Assembly (NCBI GenBank): GCA_963575745.1
Contig: CAUYUJ010002080.1
Span: forward strand, 550,734 to 614,733
Source of the DNA: Prorocentrum cordatum
Lineage: Eukaryota > Sar > Dinophyceae > Prorocentrales > Prorocentraceae
Reading direction: 5' to 3'
DNA length: 64,000 nucleotides
The notes under the pieces were generated by a model. It saw only the letters and a program-made list of their open reading frames with translations. It searched no databases and was not told where the DNA came from. This document shows positions 1 to 11,736 of the stretch, piece by piece. Each line of letters opens with the position of its first letter. Position 1 is the stretch's first letter. Made by a program: the position numbers and the translations under genes.

Positions 1-107
1 TCCTTTGAATGAATCGTCTAGATGATTCCCTGACGTCTCCACGATGACGAAACTAATATTTACAACAGTGGCAACCTTGCGTCAACGCGGGACCGAATAG
101 GGTTGGA

Positions 108-335
108 GTCGAAACTCAAGTATAGTATCAGTCGTGGAGACAGCCTTGAAGTTGGCATCACATCCAGACCATCGCCGCAGTCATGGACCACGGCTCTGGC
201 GAGGGCCTTGATCTTGGCAGGTTCCAGTCGAAACTGAAGTATTGTATCAATCTTGGAGACAGCCTTGAAGTTGGCATCACATCCAGAGCATCGCCGCAGA
301 CACGGACAACGGCTCTGGTGGGCGCCTTGATCTTG
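108..335. repeat. 119-bp tandem duplication
   Basis: Two direct copies (108-226 and 227-335) share blocks such as GTCGAAACT, GGAGACAGCCTTGAAGTTGG and CGGCTCTGG. The period is not a multiple of three, so a peptide read on the minus strand changes frame from one unit to the next. This argues against a repeat protein. I do not recognise the unit. Confidence 0.85.
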
Positions 336-973
336 TGAATCAGTTCTTCGCGAATCTCCGTGCATCAAGATTGTGTCTCCACCTTGATGAGACGACACGC
401 TGGGCTAGATCGCGTCCTGCGCATCGCCCAAAAGCTGTGGTCAGAGCAGGGCGAGTTGGGGCAACGGCGACTCAGACTCGGCTCCAAGACCCCTCCCTGG
501 TCCGACCGCACCAGTTGTCCCGGCTGCGTCCAGCCGTGGAGACGAGGGCTCCCCCCCGAAGGCCACGTGCCGCGTTGTCTCACCTCGCCCTCCTCTGAGG
601 TGGCGACCATGGCACAGCGCAGTCGCCGCCATGGCCATCCGCGGCCGGCAGAGGCAGCTGCACAAGGGCTGATCGACCCACCGCGGAATCCCGGCACCAC
701 GCAGCGGAGCCGTCGGCCCCGATAGCGTGTCAGAGGCACCGCGGGGTGGGCGCCCCCGCCTGGCCCTGCTGTCGCCGCTCCGAGGCCCGCGCCACTTGGC
801 CGCGCGAGCCGATGCCTCTCGTCGGGGCGGAGAGGCTCTTCGAGGGCGTCTGCTCCCTGCTCTCTCTCGTAGTCTAGAGATATCTACATATCTCCCTCTC
901 TCTCATTGTTTCCCTCTCTGTCTCGTACGCTGCTCCGTGCTCCATCTCGCTCACGTGTCCCCTCCCTCTTCCT
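336..973. other. Unassigned GC-rich stretch
   Basis: I see no supported gene here. Short overlapping frames are open on both strands, as expected from base composition. A pyrimidine-rich patch near 860-960 leads into the following microsatellite. Confidence 0.6.
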
Positions 974-1011
974 ATATGTGTATGTATGTACGTTTGCATG
1001 CATGGATGTCA

Positions 1012-1073
<62 letters not shown>

Positions 1074-1574
1074 ATGCATGTGTGTATGTATGTGTGTAGG
1101 TTTGGTTATTATGCGTTGTGTACATGTGAGTATGTATGTATGTATGTATGCATGCATGTATGTATGTATGTATGTATGCATGCATATACGTATACATGTA
1201 TGTATGTATATATGTACGTATGTATGTATGCATGTAAAGATGTATGTACACATGTATGTAAGTACATGTATGATGTACGCATGTGTGCTTGTAGTGTGTA
1301 TGCATGCAAGAACTCATACATGTATGTATGCAGCCGTGCATGCATGTATGTATACACGCAGGTAGGTATGTATGTATGTGCGTGTATATGTGTACATATG
1401 TGTATTTATGTATGCATGCGGGCATTCATGCATGCATGCATGCATGCATGTATGTATTCACATATGTTTGTATGTACGTATGTACGTACGTAGGCACGCA
1501 TTTATGCCTGCATGTATGTATGCATGCATGCGTGCATGGATGTATGTACGTATGTGTATTTGTATGTGTGAATA
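974..1574. repeat. TGTA/TGCA and CTGT tetranucleotide microsatellite
   Basis: A 600-bp block consists almost entirely of degenerate TGTA, TGCA and TATG units. A pure CTGT run lies inside it at about 1012-1073. All six frames are open over long parts of the block, giving Cys/Met/Tyr-rich or His/Thr-rich predictions that are not genes. Confidence 0.95.
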
Positions 1575-1686
1575 TACACAATCACATGTTACACACAGAA
1601 CCCCTCTATCCCCGCTAATTGCCTTTTGTTTTTGTCCCCCGAACAGAGTTTACACTTATGGGGTTCCTGCCTGTCACCAAAGATTT

Positions 1687-1915
1687 GGGCATGTCTGCAG
1701 TTCTGGCGGCTATGTCGTCACCGTCGCCGCCCCTTCGCCGCTCTCGTCTGGGCATGTCTGCCGCTTTGGCGGCTATGTTCTGTCGTCGCCAACCCGTCGC
1801 CGCCCCGTTGTGGCCTCGTCGCCGCCTGTCGTCTGGGCCTGTCTGCCAGTCTGGCGGGTATGTCGTCGCCGTCACCGCCCCGTCACCGCCCCGTCGCCGC
1901 CCCGCATCCGTTCTT
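1687..1915. repeat. Three-unit minisatellite (about 63-86 bp units)
   Basis: Three imperfect units begin at about 1688, 1751 and 1836 with GGCATGTCTGC or GGCCTGTCTGC. Each continues through TGGCGG(C/G)TATG and a GTCGCCGCC-rich tail. The tails differ in length, so units expand by internal GTCGCC slippage. Confidence 0.75.
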
Positions 1916-2040
1916 TTTTTCCTTTCTACGCAGGAACTGAAGGGGTCCGCCGCCCCCAGGAGCCTGGATTATCAGTACGCCCTGGAGATGTGCAAATTAC
2001 GTATGGCCCTGCCCCATCGTTCGCTCTAAATCTGAACCCG

Positions 2041-3221
2041 TACTATCCCAACCATGCTGGGTTCGACCCCCCCCATCCCCTGCAACAAGCACCGTGCGCG
2101 TAAATTCGTTCAACACAACTCATAAGATTTGCCAGATTTCCTTGCACAAGAAAAGGCGGACTGCACGTGCGCGTGTCGTCGCGCGCGCATGACCGAACCC
2201 AATGTTTTCTCCAGGTTTCGTACGGAATTCAACATCAAGTGCCCCGAAACGTATATGAACACATTATGTTGCAGCATGTTTGTTCCCAAGAAACTGCGCG
2301 CGCTCTTGCCAATTCTCAAGGTACAGCATCGCTTTTTCGTTACATGCTCATCACGTGCGGCCAAGCGAACCTCTCGCGCGCGCATGTCGAAATTATTCGA
2401 GCGCCTTTGCGCGCGTGCTGGGGGTGGGGGGGGGCGCGATCTCTGTTATGTAACACCATGCGGGCCACTCGTGCGCGTCGGCCGCGCGCACATGTCGAAA
2501 TCCTTCTCAACACTTCGTCACCGACACGTGGACACCATCATCGTGATCGGCGTGATCCACATCGGTGCCGTCATTGGCTTTGCCGTCGTCATCGTCATCG
2601 TCGTCTCGAACATCGCTACTATCATCATTGTGTCTGCCGTTGTCAGCGTCCCCATGATACCACGCCCGTCCGGATCACCCACTCGCGTTGAGGTGCCCGC
2701 GCGTCAATGCGGCCTCCGAGGCCTCCGACACGCGCTGAAACGTGCCCGGCGGTCAGCGCCACCGCGGCCGCGCCGGTCGCGCCAGACTCGCTGGCCCCCC
2801 AGCGCGAGCTAGCGCGGCCGCAGCAATGCGCCAGCCAGGGCCACGCAATCATGGCAATCGCCGCCGCGTGGGCTTCGCAAGCCCACTTCGGGGTGGGTGG
2901 GTGGGAAGATTGGCAAGAAACTTCGCAAGTTCAAGTTCGGAAGGGTGACTTGCGCAGCATAGATTCCACGGCGTATCTTGCTCCACATAGGTCGCACCTC
3001 CTGTTTTGCGCCACGTAGATGGCATTAAACAGATTTTGCCAAATAGATCACACAACGTCGATCGCACCACATATGTTGCACTACGTAGATTTCACGACAT
3101 GGGTCGCACGACATAGATTGCACCACCTAGATTCTCCTTCCTTAAAGACGAATAGACTCTAGCCGCCCTGGAGTTAACGACACATGATTCAGCCCCATCG
3201 TCCATCCTGAATGAGAATTCG
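2041..3221. repeat. Composite satellite, copy A
   Basis: First of three head-to-tail copies. The head reads TACTATCCCA and CCATCCCCTGCAACA. Next come modules built round GCGCGCGCATG(N)CGAA at about 2186, 2377 and 2486, each followed by a phrase ending in CGCGCGCTCTTGC or a decayed form. A short imperfect GTC/ATC triplet stretch follows (about 2533-2655), then a tail with GGGTGGGTGGGAAGATT and a minisatellite. This is the shortest copy because its triplet stretch is not expanded. Confidence 0.8.
2950..3133 (-). repeat. Minisatellite of 13-14 bp (minus-strand unit like TGTGGTGCAAN)
   Basis: Within the tail of copy A, short degenerate units such as CGCACCACATAGAT and TTGCACTACGTAGAT repeat about ten times. 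On the minus strand they read TGTGGTGCAA-like units. The 18-bp phrase GTGCAACATATGTGGTGC occurs exactly here (minus strand) and in the array at 11737-11945 (plus strand). Confidence 0.7.
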
Positions 3222-3815
3222 TACTATCCCAGCCAAACCCGTATCACTCCCCCCCGCCATCCCCTGCAACAGATACTGTGCGCGCGCTCCCGTGCATAAA
3301 AAGCTATGAGTTGTCAAGAATCCCTTGCGCAAAAATGGTACGAACTGTACACGCGCGCGTCGTCGCGCGCGCATGCCGAAATCCTTCAAGAACCTTCGGT
3401 TCCGGAAGGAATTCAAAATCGAGTTTCCAAAAGACATACAAACACACATTGCTTTGCAGCACTGATTTTCTAAAAAGGCTTACGCGCGCGCTCTTGCGAA
3501 AACCTTGAGAAAACCAAAATGTTTTAAATCTTTTTCAAACAAAAAATACTACCAAACGGGTTTCGCGCGCGCATGCCGAATTTTTTCGAACGCCCTTGCG
3601 CGCGTGCCGTCGCGAGAACCCTCTGCAAAAAACAAGACGAATCGTCGCGCGCGCATGCTGGAATCCTTCAAACACCTTCGCTTTCGGAAAGATTTCAAAA
3701 TCGTGTGCCCAAAGAAAAAACAAAAACACATGATTTCCCAACACGGGTTTTCAACAGAAGCGTGCGCGCGCGCTCTTGCGTCGTCGTCGTCGTCGTCGCC
3801 ATCCTCCCTCCTCCC

Positions 3816-3850
<35 letters not shown>

Positions 3851-4641
3851 CTCTGTCTTTCCTCGTCGTCGTCGTCGTGGCGTCATCGTCGTTTCCGTCG
3901 TCGTTGTCGCCGTGGTCGTCCTTCCTCCCTCGTCGTCTTCATCGGCGTTTCGTCGTTGTCCATCCTATTTCGTCGCCATCGCCCTCGTCGTCGTTTTCCC
4001 TCCTCCCTCGTCGTTGTCGTCGTCGCCTACGTCGTCTTCCCTCCTCCCTCGTCGTCGTCGGCGTCGTCGTCGTCATCGTTGGCGACGTCGTCGTCCTCGT
4101 TGTCGTCTTCGTCGTCTCCGTTGTCGTCGTCGTCGTCGTCGTCGTCGGAGTCGTCGTCGTCTTCGTCGTCGTCGGCGTCGTCGGCGGCGGCGTCGTCGTC
4201 GTTGGCGTTGTCATCGTCGTCGTCATCGTCGTCAGCGTCAGCGTCAGCTTCGTCGTCGTCGTTGTCATCGTCGTCGTCGTTGTCGTCGTCGTCGAAGTCG
4301 TTGGAAACGTCGTCGGTGTCGTCGAAGTCGTTGTCGTCGGCATCGTCGTCGTCGTTGTCGCTGTCGTCGTCGGCGTCTTTGCCAAGTGCAATTTGGTACC
4401 CACCGTCACAGTCTTAAATGGTTTTGCGACCAAGTTGCGGGTGGGAGGGTGGGATGTTTGCACGAGCAGCGGAGAGGAAAACTTCAAGCTCGGCAGGGTG
4501 AATTGCACAACGTAGACCGCACCGCATCTATTCTCCATTCTACAAGAAGAATAGACTCTACCCCCCCGGAGTCAACGATCCCGCCTGGGGTATTGCGATT
4601 TCGTTTTTATGTTACACACTATTCCATCCAAAATATGAGTT
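3222..4641. repeat. Composite satellite, copy B
   Basis: Second copy. The same head (TACTATCCCAGCC, CCATCCCCTGCAACA) is followed by GCGCGCGCATG modules at about 3366, 3568 and 3648. A GTC triplet tract of about 600 bp interspersed with CCTCCCTCCTCCCTC follows (3776-4380). The tail (GTTGCGGGTGGGAGGGTGGG, AATAGACTCTACC) repeats that of copy A. Long triplet frames predicted in the tract (poly-Ser, poly-Arg, poly-Val, poly-Thr) are artefacts. Confidence 0.85.
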
Positions 4642-5739
4642 ATTGCAATCCCAGCCAAACCAGTACCACTCCCCCCCGCCATCCTCTGCAACATAATTGC
4701 TGTGCGCGCACTCTCGTTTATCAAAAGCCATAAGATTTCAATAATCCCTGGCCAAGAATGAGACGAAATGCGCACGCGCGTCGTCGCGCGCGCATGCCGA
4801 AATCCTTCAAGAACCTTCGGTTCCGGAATGCTTTCAAAATCGAGTTTCCAAAATACATACAAAAACACATGGCTTCGCAACACTGTTTTTTGTTTCAAAA
4901 AAGGCTTACGCACGCGCTCTTGCGAATTTTCGAAAAAAAAAAAAAAAAATCATACCAAACGGGCTTCGCGCGCGCTCATGCAGAATTTTTGTCGAACGCC
5001 ATTGCGCGTGTGCCGTCGCGCGCGTACGCCGAAATCCTTCAAAACCCATCGACTTCGGAAATATTTCAACATCGTGTGTCCAAAAAACCAACGAAAACAC
5101 AAGGTTTCGCAACACGGTTTTTCAACAAAAGCGTGCGCGCGCGCTCTTGCGTCGTCGTCGTCGTCGTCGTCGCCGTCCTCCCTCCTCCCGCGCCGTCGTC
5201 GTCGTCGCCTGCGTCGTCCTCTGTCTTTCCTCGTGTTCGTCGTCGTCGTCCTCTTTGGCGTCGTGGTCGTTTCCGACGTCGTTGTCGCCGTGGTCGTCCT
5301 TCCTCCTCCTCCCTCGTCGTCGTCGTCGTCCGTCGTCGGCGTCTCGTCGTCGTCCCTCCTATTTCGTCGCCGTCGTCGTCGTCGTCGTCGTTGTCGTCGT
5401 CGTCTTCCTTCCTCCCTCGTCGTTGTCGTCGTCGGCGTTGCCGTCCTTCCTCCTTTTTCGTCGTTCGCGTCGTCGCCGTCCTCCCTCCTCCCTCGTCGTT
5501 GTCGTCGTTGTCGTCGTTGTCGCCGTCGTCGTCCTCCCTCCTCCCCCGTCGTCGTCTTCGTTGGCGACGTCGTCGCAGCCGTCGTCGTCGTCGCCGCCGT
5601 CGTCGTCGTCGGCGTCGTTGACGTCGTCGTCGTCGTCGTCGTCGGTGTCGTCGTTGTCGTCGTCGTCGGCGTTATCATCGTCGTTGTCGTTGTCATCGTC
5701 GTCGTCGTCGGCGTCGGCGTCGTCCTCGTCGTCGTCGGT

Positions 5740-5777
<38 letters not shown>

Positions 5778-6008
5778 TGTCGGCGTCGTCGAAGTCGTTG
5801 GAGACGTCGTCGCCGCCGTCGTCGTCGTCGGCGGCGTCGTCGTCGTTGTCGCTGTCGTCGTCGGCGTCGCTGTCGTTGCCAAGTGACCGTCAAGGTCTTA
5901 AGAGATTTTGCAAACCAAGTTGCGCGCGGGTGGGTGGGATGTTTGCGCAAGCAGTGGAATGGACAACTCACTGCGAACAGAAATTAATTTCACCACGTAG
6001 ACTGCGCC
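4642..6008. repeat. Composite satellite, copy C
   Basis: Third copy. The head is CAATCCCAGCC and CCATCCTCTGCAAC. GCGCGC modules lie at about 4789, 4970 and 5021. A GTC tract of about 730 bp runs 5148-5880, and a tail contains CCAAGTTGCGCGCGGGTG and CCACGTAGACTGC. Modules of copies B and C are visibly closer to each other than to copy A. Confidence 0.85.
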
Positions 6009-6224
6009 TCCGCGCCTCTGGCGCGAAGTGGAATGCCCAAAGGCTCATGCAGTCCTAAGAGGAAGAATGTGTGTAAGGTTCTTACAGGCCCAAACCCTAA
6101 GTTTCTCGGGCGGTCCTGGGCGTTCTCGGGGCGCGTCGCGTGGACCTCTGGGATGGCCCCCTCGCTCAGAGGGGGCCCAGAACAAGCCGGGGGGGCCGCG
6201 GGGGGCTGCTCTGACGGTCCAGGA
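6009..6224. other. Spacer, unassigned
   Basis: A short unassigned sequence links the composite satellite to the CCAAGAGG array. No gene is seen. Confidence 0.5.
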
Positions 6225-6560
6225 GGGCGCAACGTCGCCGAAACATCACTCCAAGACGCCCAAGATGGCCCCTGGGCGCCCCAAGGGGCCTCGAAGGCGC
6301 CCCAAGAAGCCTCCAAGAGCACTCCCAACGCGGCCCCGAGAGGTACCGATCAACGATCTCCCAACATGCTCTGGCTCGACTTTGGCCTTCTCGCCTTCTC
6401 GGCCCCCCGGCGCTGCAAGACGGCCCGAGAGGCCCTCGATGTCGCCCCGAGACAGCCGACGGGGCCTCCAAGAGGGCCCCAAAACTGCCCTTGATGGTCC
6501 CGCGACGGCCCGGGAAGCCTCCAACGCGGCCCGGGAGGCCCCCGAGACGGTCGGAGATCA
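6225..6560. repeat. CCAAGAGGCC-type minisatellite, locus 1
   Basis: Degenerate 11-12 bp units (CCCCAAGGGGCCTC, GCCCCAAGAAGCCTCC, CCCGAGAGGCCCTC) run for about 330 bp. The same family occurs at 10640-10935 and 32085-32790. Proline/Arg-rich frames across it are not coding. Confidence 0.8.
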
Positions 6561-8156
6561 ACGGAGAGGCCAGCGCCGCACGGGCTGGGGAAGGCCAGAG
6601 ATTGGCGGCTTCGCGGAGGCGCCAGCTCGGCCCAGCCTCGAACTGCGCGCCGTGGCCCGAGGAGCGAGAGGCCCCCCATCTGGCCGAAACTTGGCCAGGG
6701 GGGGGGCGTGGCCGCGATGGGCTTCTGGGCCGCGTCGCGCCTAGGCAGGCGCGCGTGGGCCATGGGCGAGACGACCGCAAGGTCAAAACCCGCTGTCCCT
6801 ATGTCGCCTAGCTCCTGCTCCTGAGTGTAGTCGGCGAGGGCGCCGTGGAGCTTTCGACATTGCGTCCGCGCGCGCTCGCCGACCAGGCTTCGTTCGGGTG
6901 CCGAAGCGTTAGGTCCCTTTCCCCGTGGTCGCAGGATGTCGTCGTCTCTTGAGAATTCGGTCCTCTGTCCGTGGGTCGCCGTCGCCCGCAGACGTCGTCC
7001 CGCCCGAGTCCTCCGGGTCTCTCGGCGACCCCCCCTTTGGATGGGGCCTCCTCGGACCAGGTCTGCAGCTTTGCCGCCCGGCGGCGATCGAGCGGATCTG
7101 AAACCCGAAGCAGACGCCGAACCTCCTGAGGGCAAGCGCGGGGCGGGGTCTCTTCGCCATCCTCCCCAAGGACATCCCGCGCCCATTCTCGGCGATCGCG
7201 GGGGTGGGCAACGCGGCGCCCCTCGCGCTGCGCTGAAACAGTTGCAAGGGGGGCGCGCGTCGCATTTGGGAATAATTATGCGTCAAGAGGGCTGGTCCGC
7301 GACGTTGAACTAACTCACCAGGGGCCCGAAAAACGCCTGGGGGTGCCCTGCGGGGCAGCGCCGCGCTCGCGGCGCGTCTAGCATGCGCGGGCAGGGAGGG
7401 GGGGGATCGAGCCCGCGACCGAGAGGCGCAGGGCGTTTCGTCCAAGTTATCCACGAAAACCAGCACGCGCAAATAATTCCCCTTCGGCTCCAACAGAACA
7501 ATGAGGGCACCCAAAGCGCCAGCCCTGGCATCCCCCCTCGTGAACTGTCATTTTGTGCTTTTTCAGGCGCAGCAGAACTGAACCCTCCAATCCTTCCCAA
7601 CGAGGCCCAACGCGCGTATCTCAGGAAAAGCGAGGGTCGTTTCCCGACCCCCACTCGCGTCGTCGATGGACGAGGGAGCTAGGTGGGACTGCCCGCGCCC
7701 TCGGGCTTGCGGGGCGCCTCTCTGCGCGCGTCGCGAACGCTCCTTCGCCCATCCGCGGAGGCTTGCCCAGTCCGAAATTTGCCGTGGCGACGCGTGCCCC
7801 CGCCGCCGCGGGGCGGGAATCGGGGGTCGCCGCGCGGGGGGTCCAGGGCCGCGCCCAGTCAGTCGCATAGGCGGCGCGACGCGAGAGCGGCCCTGCAGTT
7901 CACGACGCAATGGCGGCCAAAGGGGCGCGTGCTCGATGGCGCGCAGAGCAAGCTTACGCGGAGATGCGCGACAGGACTACGCGGGCCTCTGCAGAAGAGA
8001 TACGCAACACACCGCAGCTGCGGATAAGAGTGAAGGGCCGGCGGGGGGCGTCTGCAGTCTGCGAGGCCCCGAGGAAGCCCGCCGCGGGCGTTTAATTTTT
8101 GCAGATTCTTTCACGGGCCCGCCGCAGGCGCCGATGTTTCGTTGAGGCAACGTGGG
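6561..8156. other. GC-rich stretch without a supported gene
   Basis: Many overlapping frames of 60-200 codons are open on both strands, but I could not assign a family. It lies downstream (minus strand) of the gag-like fragment at 8455-10040. Part of it may therefore be decayed pol of the same retroelement, but I could not find reverse-transcriptase motifs here. Confidence 0.4.
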
Positions 8157-8390
8157 TGCGTCGCGGGGTGGGTCGCGGGCGGGTCGCGGGTGGGTCGCGG
8201 GTGGGTCGCGGGCGGGTCGAGGGCCAGGTCGCGGGGCGGGTCGCGGGCGGGTCGCGGGGGGGGGGGGGGGGGGGGGTGTCGCGGATGGGTCGCGGGTGGA
8301 TTTCCGGATGAGTCTCGGGCGGGTCGCGGCCGCGTCGCGGGCGGGTCGCGAGGCGGGTCGCGGGCGGGTCGCCGGCTAGGTCGCGGGGGG
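8157..8390. repeat. 10-bp GGGTCGCGGG minisatellite with a G21 run
   Basis: About twenty units of GGGTCGCGGG/GGGTCGCGGT form the array. It is interrupted by a run of about 21 consecutive G at 8256-8276. Frames through it give Gly/Arg/Val/Ala repeats. Confidence 0.9.
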
Positions 8391-8454
8391 GGGGGCGCCG
8401 AACAACAGCGAGAAGCAACGACAACAACGAGAATCCGAATCGCGGAATCCCTCT

Positions 8455-10040
8455 TTAGCCGCGCGACCAGGGGCAGTGAATGACCGTTCGGCCCCCTCGC
8501 TCTGATACAGGCACAACTCCAAATGAGGATCTCGAAGGTCTCGCCGCTGACTTCCGGCGCTCACGAGAAAGCCTCGAAGGGCCGCCTAACCTTTCAGCGC
8601 CCTTCGCCGAACGGCCGAACGGTCCGGCGCGCCGCAACTCCCCGTTGAACTCGACCCCGGTTGCCTCGAGAACCCGACCGGCGTCGTGGGCCTCGCAACA
8701 TTTCGTTTCAGTGGCGCTCTGTGCGATATTGATATCATGTAGAGCAGCCTGCGCCCGACCGCGACTGCCTCCGAGTAGCCTCGCGCTGTCGTCTCGCGCT
8801 CTGAAGAGAGGGGGCGAGCCCCTGCCCATGACAGGGCTGCTGGCGCATCTGGCGCGCCCTGCCACTCAGACGTCGCTCGCGTCGTCGCGAAGGCAACTCG
8901 CCTGGCGCGAGATGCGGGGGGGGGCGCGGGAGGGCGCAATGACGTGGACCGGCATCGCCTGGCGCGTCGCCCTCATGGGCCCGCGCGGCGCTCGGCGACT
9001 GCGCTGGGCGCCCCGATGGGCATAATTGCCGCCCATCGCTCGCAGCCGCCCCTTTCTGTCGTCGGCCTTCGCCTTCGCCTGATGTTATTCTCTCGCGTGT
9101 GCTGTGCTCTCGCCGCCTGCTCGTCGATCTCAGCCCCCCGCGCGCTTCCTCGGCCGCGGCGGTCCTCGACGAGGGGCTGCCGACTGACGTCTGCGATTGC
9201 CGCCCCAGGACTTGCCAGCCATCTCATATTTGGGATCGCCGGGCGTTCCCCGCGCGCGCGCGCCTGCAGAATGGCCTGCCGCAGCCTGCCCGGGCTCCCA
9301 GGGCAGGCGAGGGAGGCCGCGTCCAGCTGGTCATAGATGATGGCCAGATCGAAGACCTCCACCACAACCCGCAGCTCGCGCGTCGAGCAGTCGCCCCCCC
9401 CCCGGCCCGCCATCTGGAGGTGGCGCTCCAGGCGCGTCGCAAAGGCCGTGGCCAGCCGCGCGACAGACGCCATCAACCGCGCGGAAGCACGCGGCCCGTC
9501 GAGTGGCCAGTCGGAGCAGCCGTCCGCGACCCGCTTCTTCATCGCCTCGACCCAGACACGCTCTCGTCGTCCTTGACCATTGTGATTTGCCACCAACGCT
9601 CCGGCGTCATCCTCGCCGCCGCGCGCGCCCTCGTCGGCGTGCTCAGCCGGGCCTCGATCCGATGGGCGCCGCTCGAGGTTCGCCGTCTACGTGGGCCCCA
9701 GACCACCAACGACGCCATGCAAGGCCAGACGACGATCTCGCAAGCAGCTGGGGAGGAGGAAGACCGAGACAAGCTGCGCATCCGTCATCGCAATGCGGCC
9801 CTGGCGCATCGGGAAGGAAGGAACTCGCGAGGTTCGGACAGCACCATCATGATCCTGTTTTCGTGAACGACGCATGTCTATTAGGCGTTCCGGCTCGACG
9901 ATGGCCTTTGCCTCGTCGCGAAGCTCCAAGAGCGCATTCCGCTCCGCCGCCCCCGCGGAATGATGCAGAGTCCACGGCGAATGATCGGGGGCAGCGCGGC
10001 GACGCACCAACGCCACTTTGATGATCCGCGATCGCCCCAC
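8455..10040 (-). pseudogene. Gag-like fragment of a dinoflagellate RT-containing retroelement
   Basis: The minus strand around 8973-9596 reads WPLDGPRASARLM, then TRELRVVVEVFDLAI, then YDQLDAASLAC. From memory this order (a WP-DGPR motif, then a YDQL(D/N)-ASL(A/S)C-E motif about 50 residues later) marks the region upstream of RT in a large polyprotein family common in dinoflagellates. Flanking frames at 9687-10040 and 8455-8939 look like the same polypeptide continued in other frames, so the copy carries several frameshifts. No start codon or natural end can be chosen. A host gene sharing these motifs is a less likely alternative. Confidence 0.5.
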
Positions 10041-10639
10041 ATGACTACCTCGGGTGGGTACGCATCATCTTCTGGCGTGGTTATGGTTCAGACCTGCTCT
10101 CCCGTGTCTGACCTCGCCTCCCTCGGACAAGCTTCTCGCGACCGTAATCATCACCCTCATGCCAGAGAGGGCCGTATACACTTGGAGATTTCGTCCATAG
10201 CGGTTGACATCGCTGCTCGATCCTATCGACCCGGCGGTATCTAGTACTCCCATCCGCACTCCAGGCGCGGCCCCGATGAGGCCACTGGGGGTTCTCTTCG
10301 CGGCTGGCGTTAAGGAAGCCCGCGGGCAGTTCACAAAAATGGCTCTCGACGCTCAAGGGGCGCAGGACAGACACGGCCAGGGCAATCCGACACGGTGGCT
10401 GCCTCTGGAGAGTCACAAACGCAGTCCAAGCAACGCGAACGAGAATGTGCAACGAGGGAAACGAACTCTCTGGTTACGGCGGCAGCCACAGCACCTAGGC
10501 CAACCTCAGGCCTCATGCGCAGGGCCGAAAAAAACAACAGCCTGCGAGCATACTACCGTCGTGACAACTGACATGTTCCCAAACCGTTTGACGCTGTTTT
10601 GGCGTTTACTTATTTTCGGCTTTCCGTCGCCCCGAAGAC
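10041..10639. other. Unassigned stretch
   Basis: This is mixed-composition sequence without a repeat that I can see. Frames of about 70-120 codons are open on both strands, but none shows a recognisable motif. Confidence 0.5.
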
Positions 10640-10935
10640 GGCCCCTGACGCAACCAAAATGGCCCCAACAGAGCCGAAGTGGCCTCCGAAGGCTGAAGAC
10701 CCAAACGGCTCCCACAAGAGGGCCCCGAAAGGGCTCAAGATATCTCCAAGACGCCCGGCCGGCCAGACAGCATCCGACGGCGCCAGACGGGCCAGTAACG
10801 CGCCCAGACAGCCAAAGAGCATCCCAAGGAACCTCCAAAGTCCCCCAACAGGCCCAAAGAAACCTCAAGGGGCATCTCTGCAAACTCCCAGGTGCCCACG
10901 CAAGAGCCCCAAGAGGCTCCCAAGAGGCCTCCTCC
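10640..10935. repeat. CCAAGAGGCC-type minisatellite, locus 2
   Basis: This array belongs to the same family as loci 1 and 3, with units such as CCCAAGAGGCTCC and GGCCCCGAAAGGGC. It is preceded by TTTTGGCGTTTACTTATTTT. Locus 3 is likewise preceded by a TTTTGGCC phrase. Confidence 0.75.
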
Positions 10936-11736
10936 TCCTCTTCCTTCTTCCCTCTGATTTCCATCGTTTTTCTCCCCCACATCTTTTCCGAAGGGCTTCC
11001 ACGACGGCTGAAGGAACACGTAGCCCGTTAGCTTGGACGAGCTCTGGCCGCAACGTTCGGCCACATAAGCTCTTTCAAAAGGCAAGGCAAGGCAAGGCGG
11101 TGATTCGCCGTAGGCGTCTTCGATCTGTATGGTACCCTTCTACCGGCCCTCTTCTCACTCTGCTATCCGCTGCCTGCCTGACAATTTCCAATCCTGCTTT
11201 CCTCTGGTTCCCTCAGTCCCTGTCTCATCCATCTCTTCTTTCACCCCATACCTTCCTCTGTCTCCCAATCTCTCTCTGTCTCTGTCTCTGTCTCTGTCTC
11301 TGTCTGTCATTTCTTCTCTCTCAAACTTCTCTGGCTCAAGTCCTGCACATCTCCCGCCGTTCCCCGCGCGCGCCGTCCCCGAGACTGGGCAGGCCCTCAG
11401 AACCCGAACGTAGCGAGGGGAGAGGGTGGAGAAGGAAAGGCTCGCCCTGCGGCAAGCTGTGTCTGATCGGGCGGACACTTCCTTCCCACACCGCCAGGAT
11501 CGGCGGGAGGAGGGGGTGGGGTGATCGAAGGATAGAGGGGGGATCGTGACGGACTGAGGCTGGACTTTAGGGAGGGATTCGGCCACGCCCCCCAAAAATA
11601 GAGCCCCTACGGAGGTGGCCCTGCAATTCTGACACCCCCTTCTGCATGGTTCTGAGGTGCTGGAGGCACGCCCGAGCGCCAAGCACCTCATCCAACGACA
11701 ACGTTTACCAGCGTGGGCCCCGACCAGTGAGTTTGT
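10936..11736. repeat. Short simple repeats in unassigned DNA
   Basis: An AAGGC pentamer run lies at about 11080-11098 and a CTCTGT hexamer run at about 11273-11308. The rest is unassigned and pyrimidine-rich, and no gene is supported. Confidence 0.7.

Noticed and set aside
1009-1618. Cys/Met/Tyr-rich and His/Thr-rich proteins over the TGTA block
   Set aside because: They are translations of a tetranucleotide microsatellite.
3505-5886. Frames of 200-390 codons through the GTC tracts (poly-Val, poly-Ser, poly-Arg and poly-Thr)
   Set aside because: They are triplet-repeat artefacts, open in up to six frames. The sequence is a composite satellite.
7380-7480. tRNA-like B-box (GGCTCGATCCC, minus strand) with an A-box-like TGGATAACTTGG upstream
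   Set aside because: The T stem pairs poorly and no anticodon or acceptor stem can be drawn. At best it is a tRNA-derived relic.
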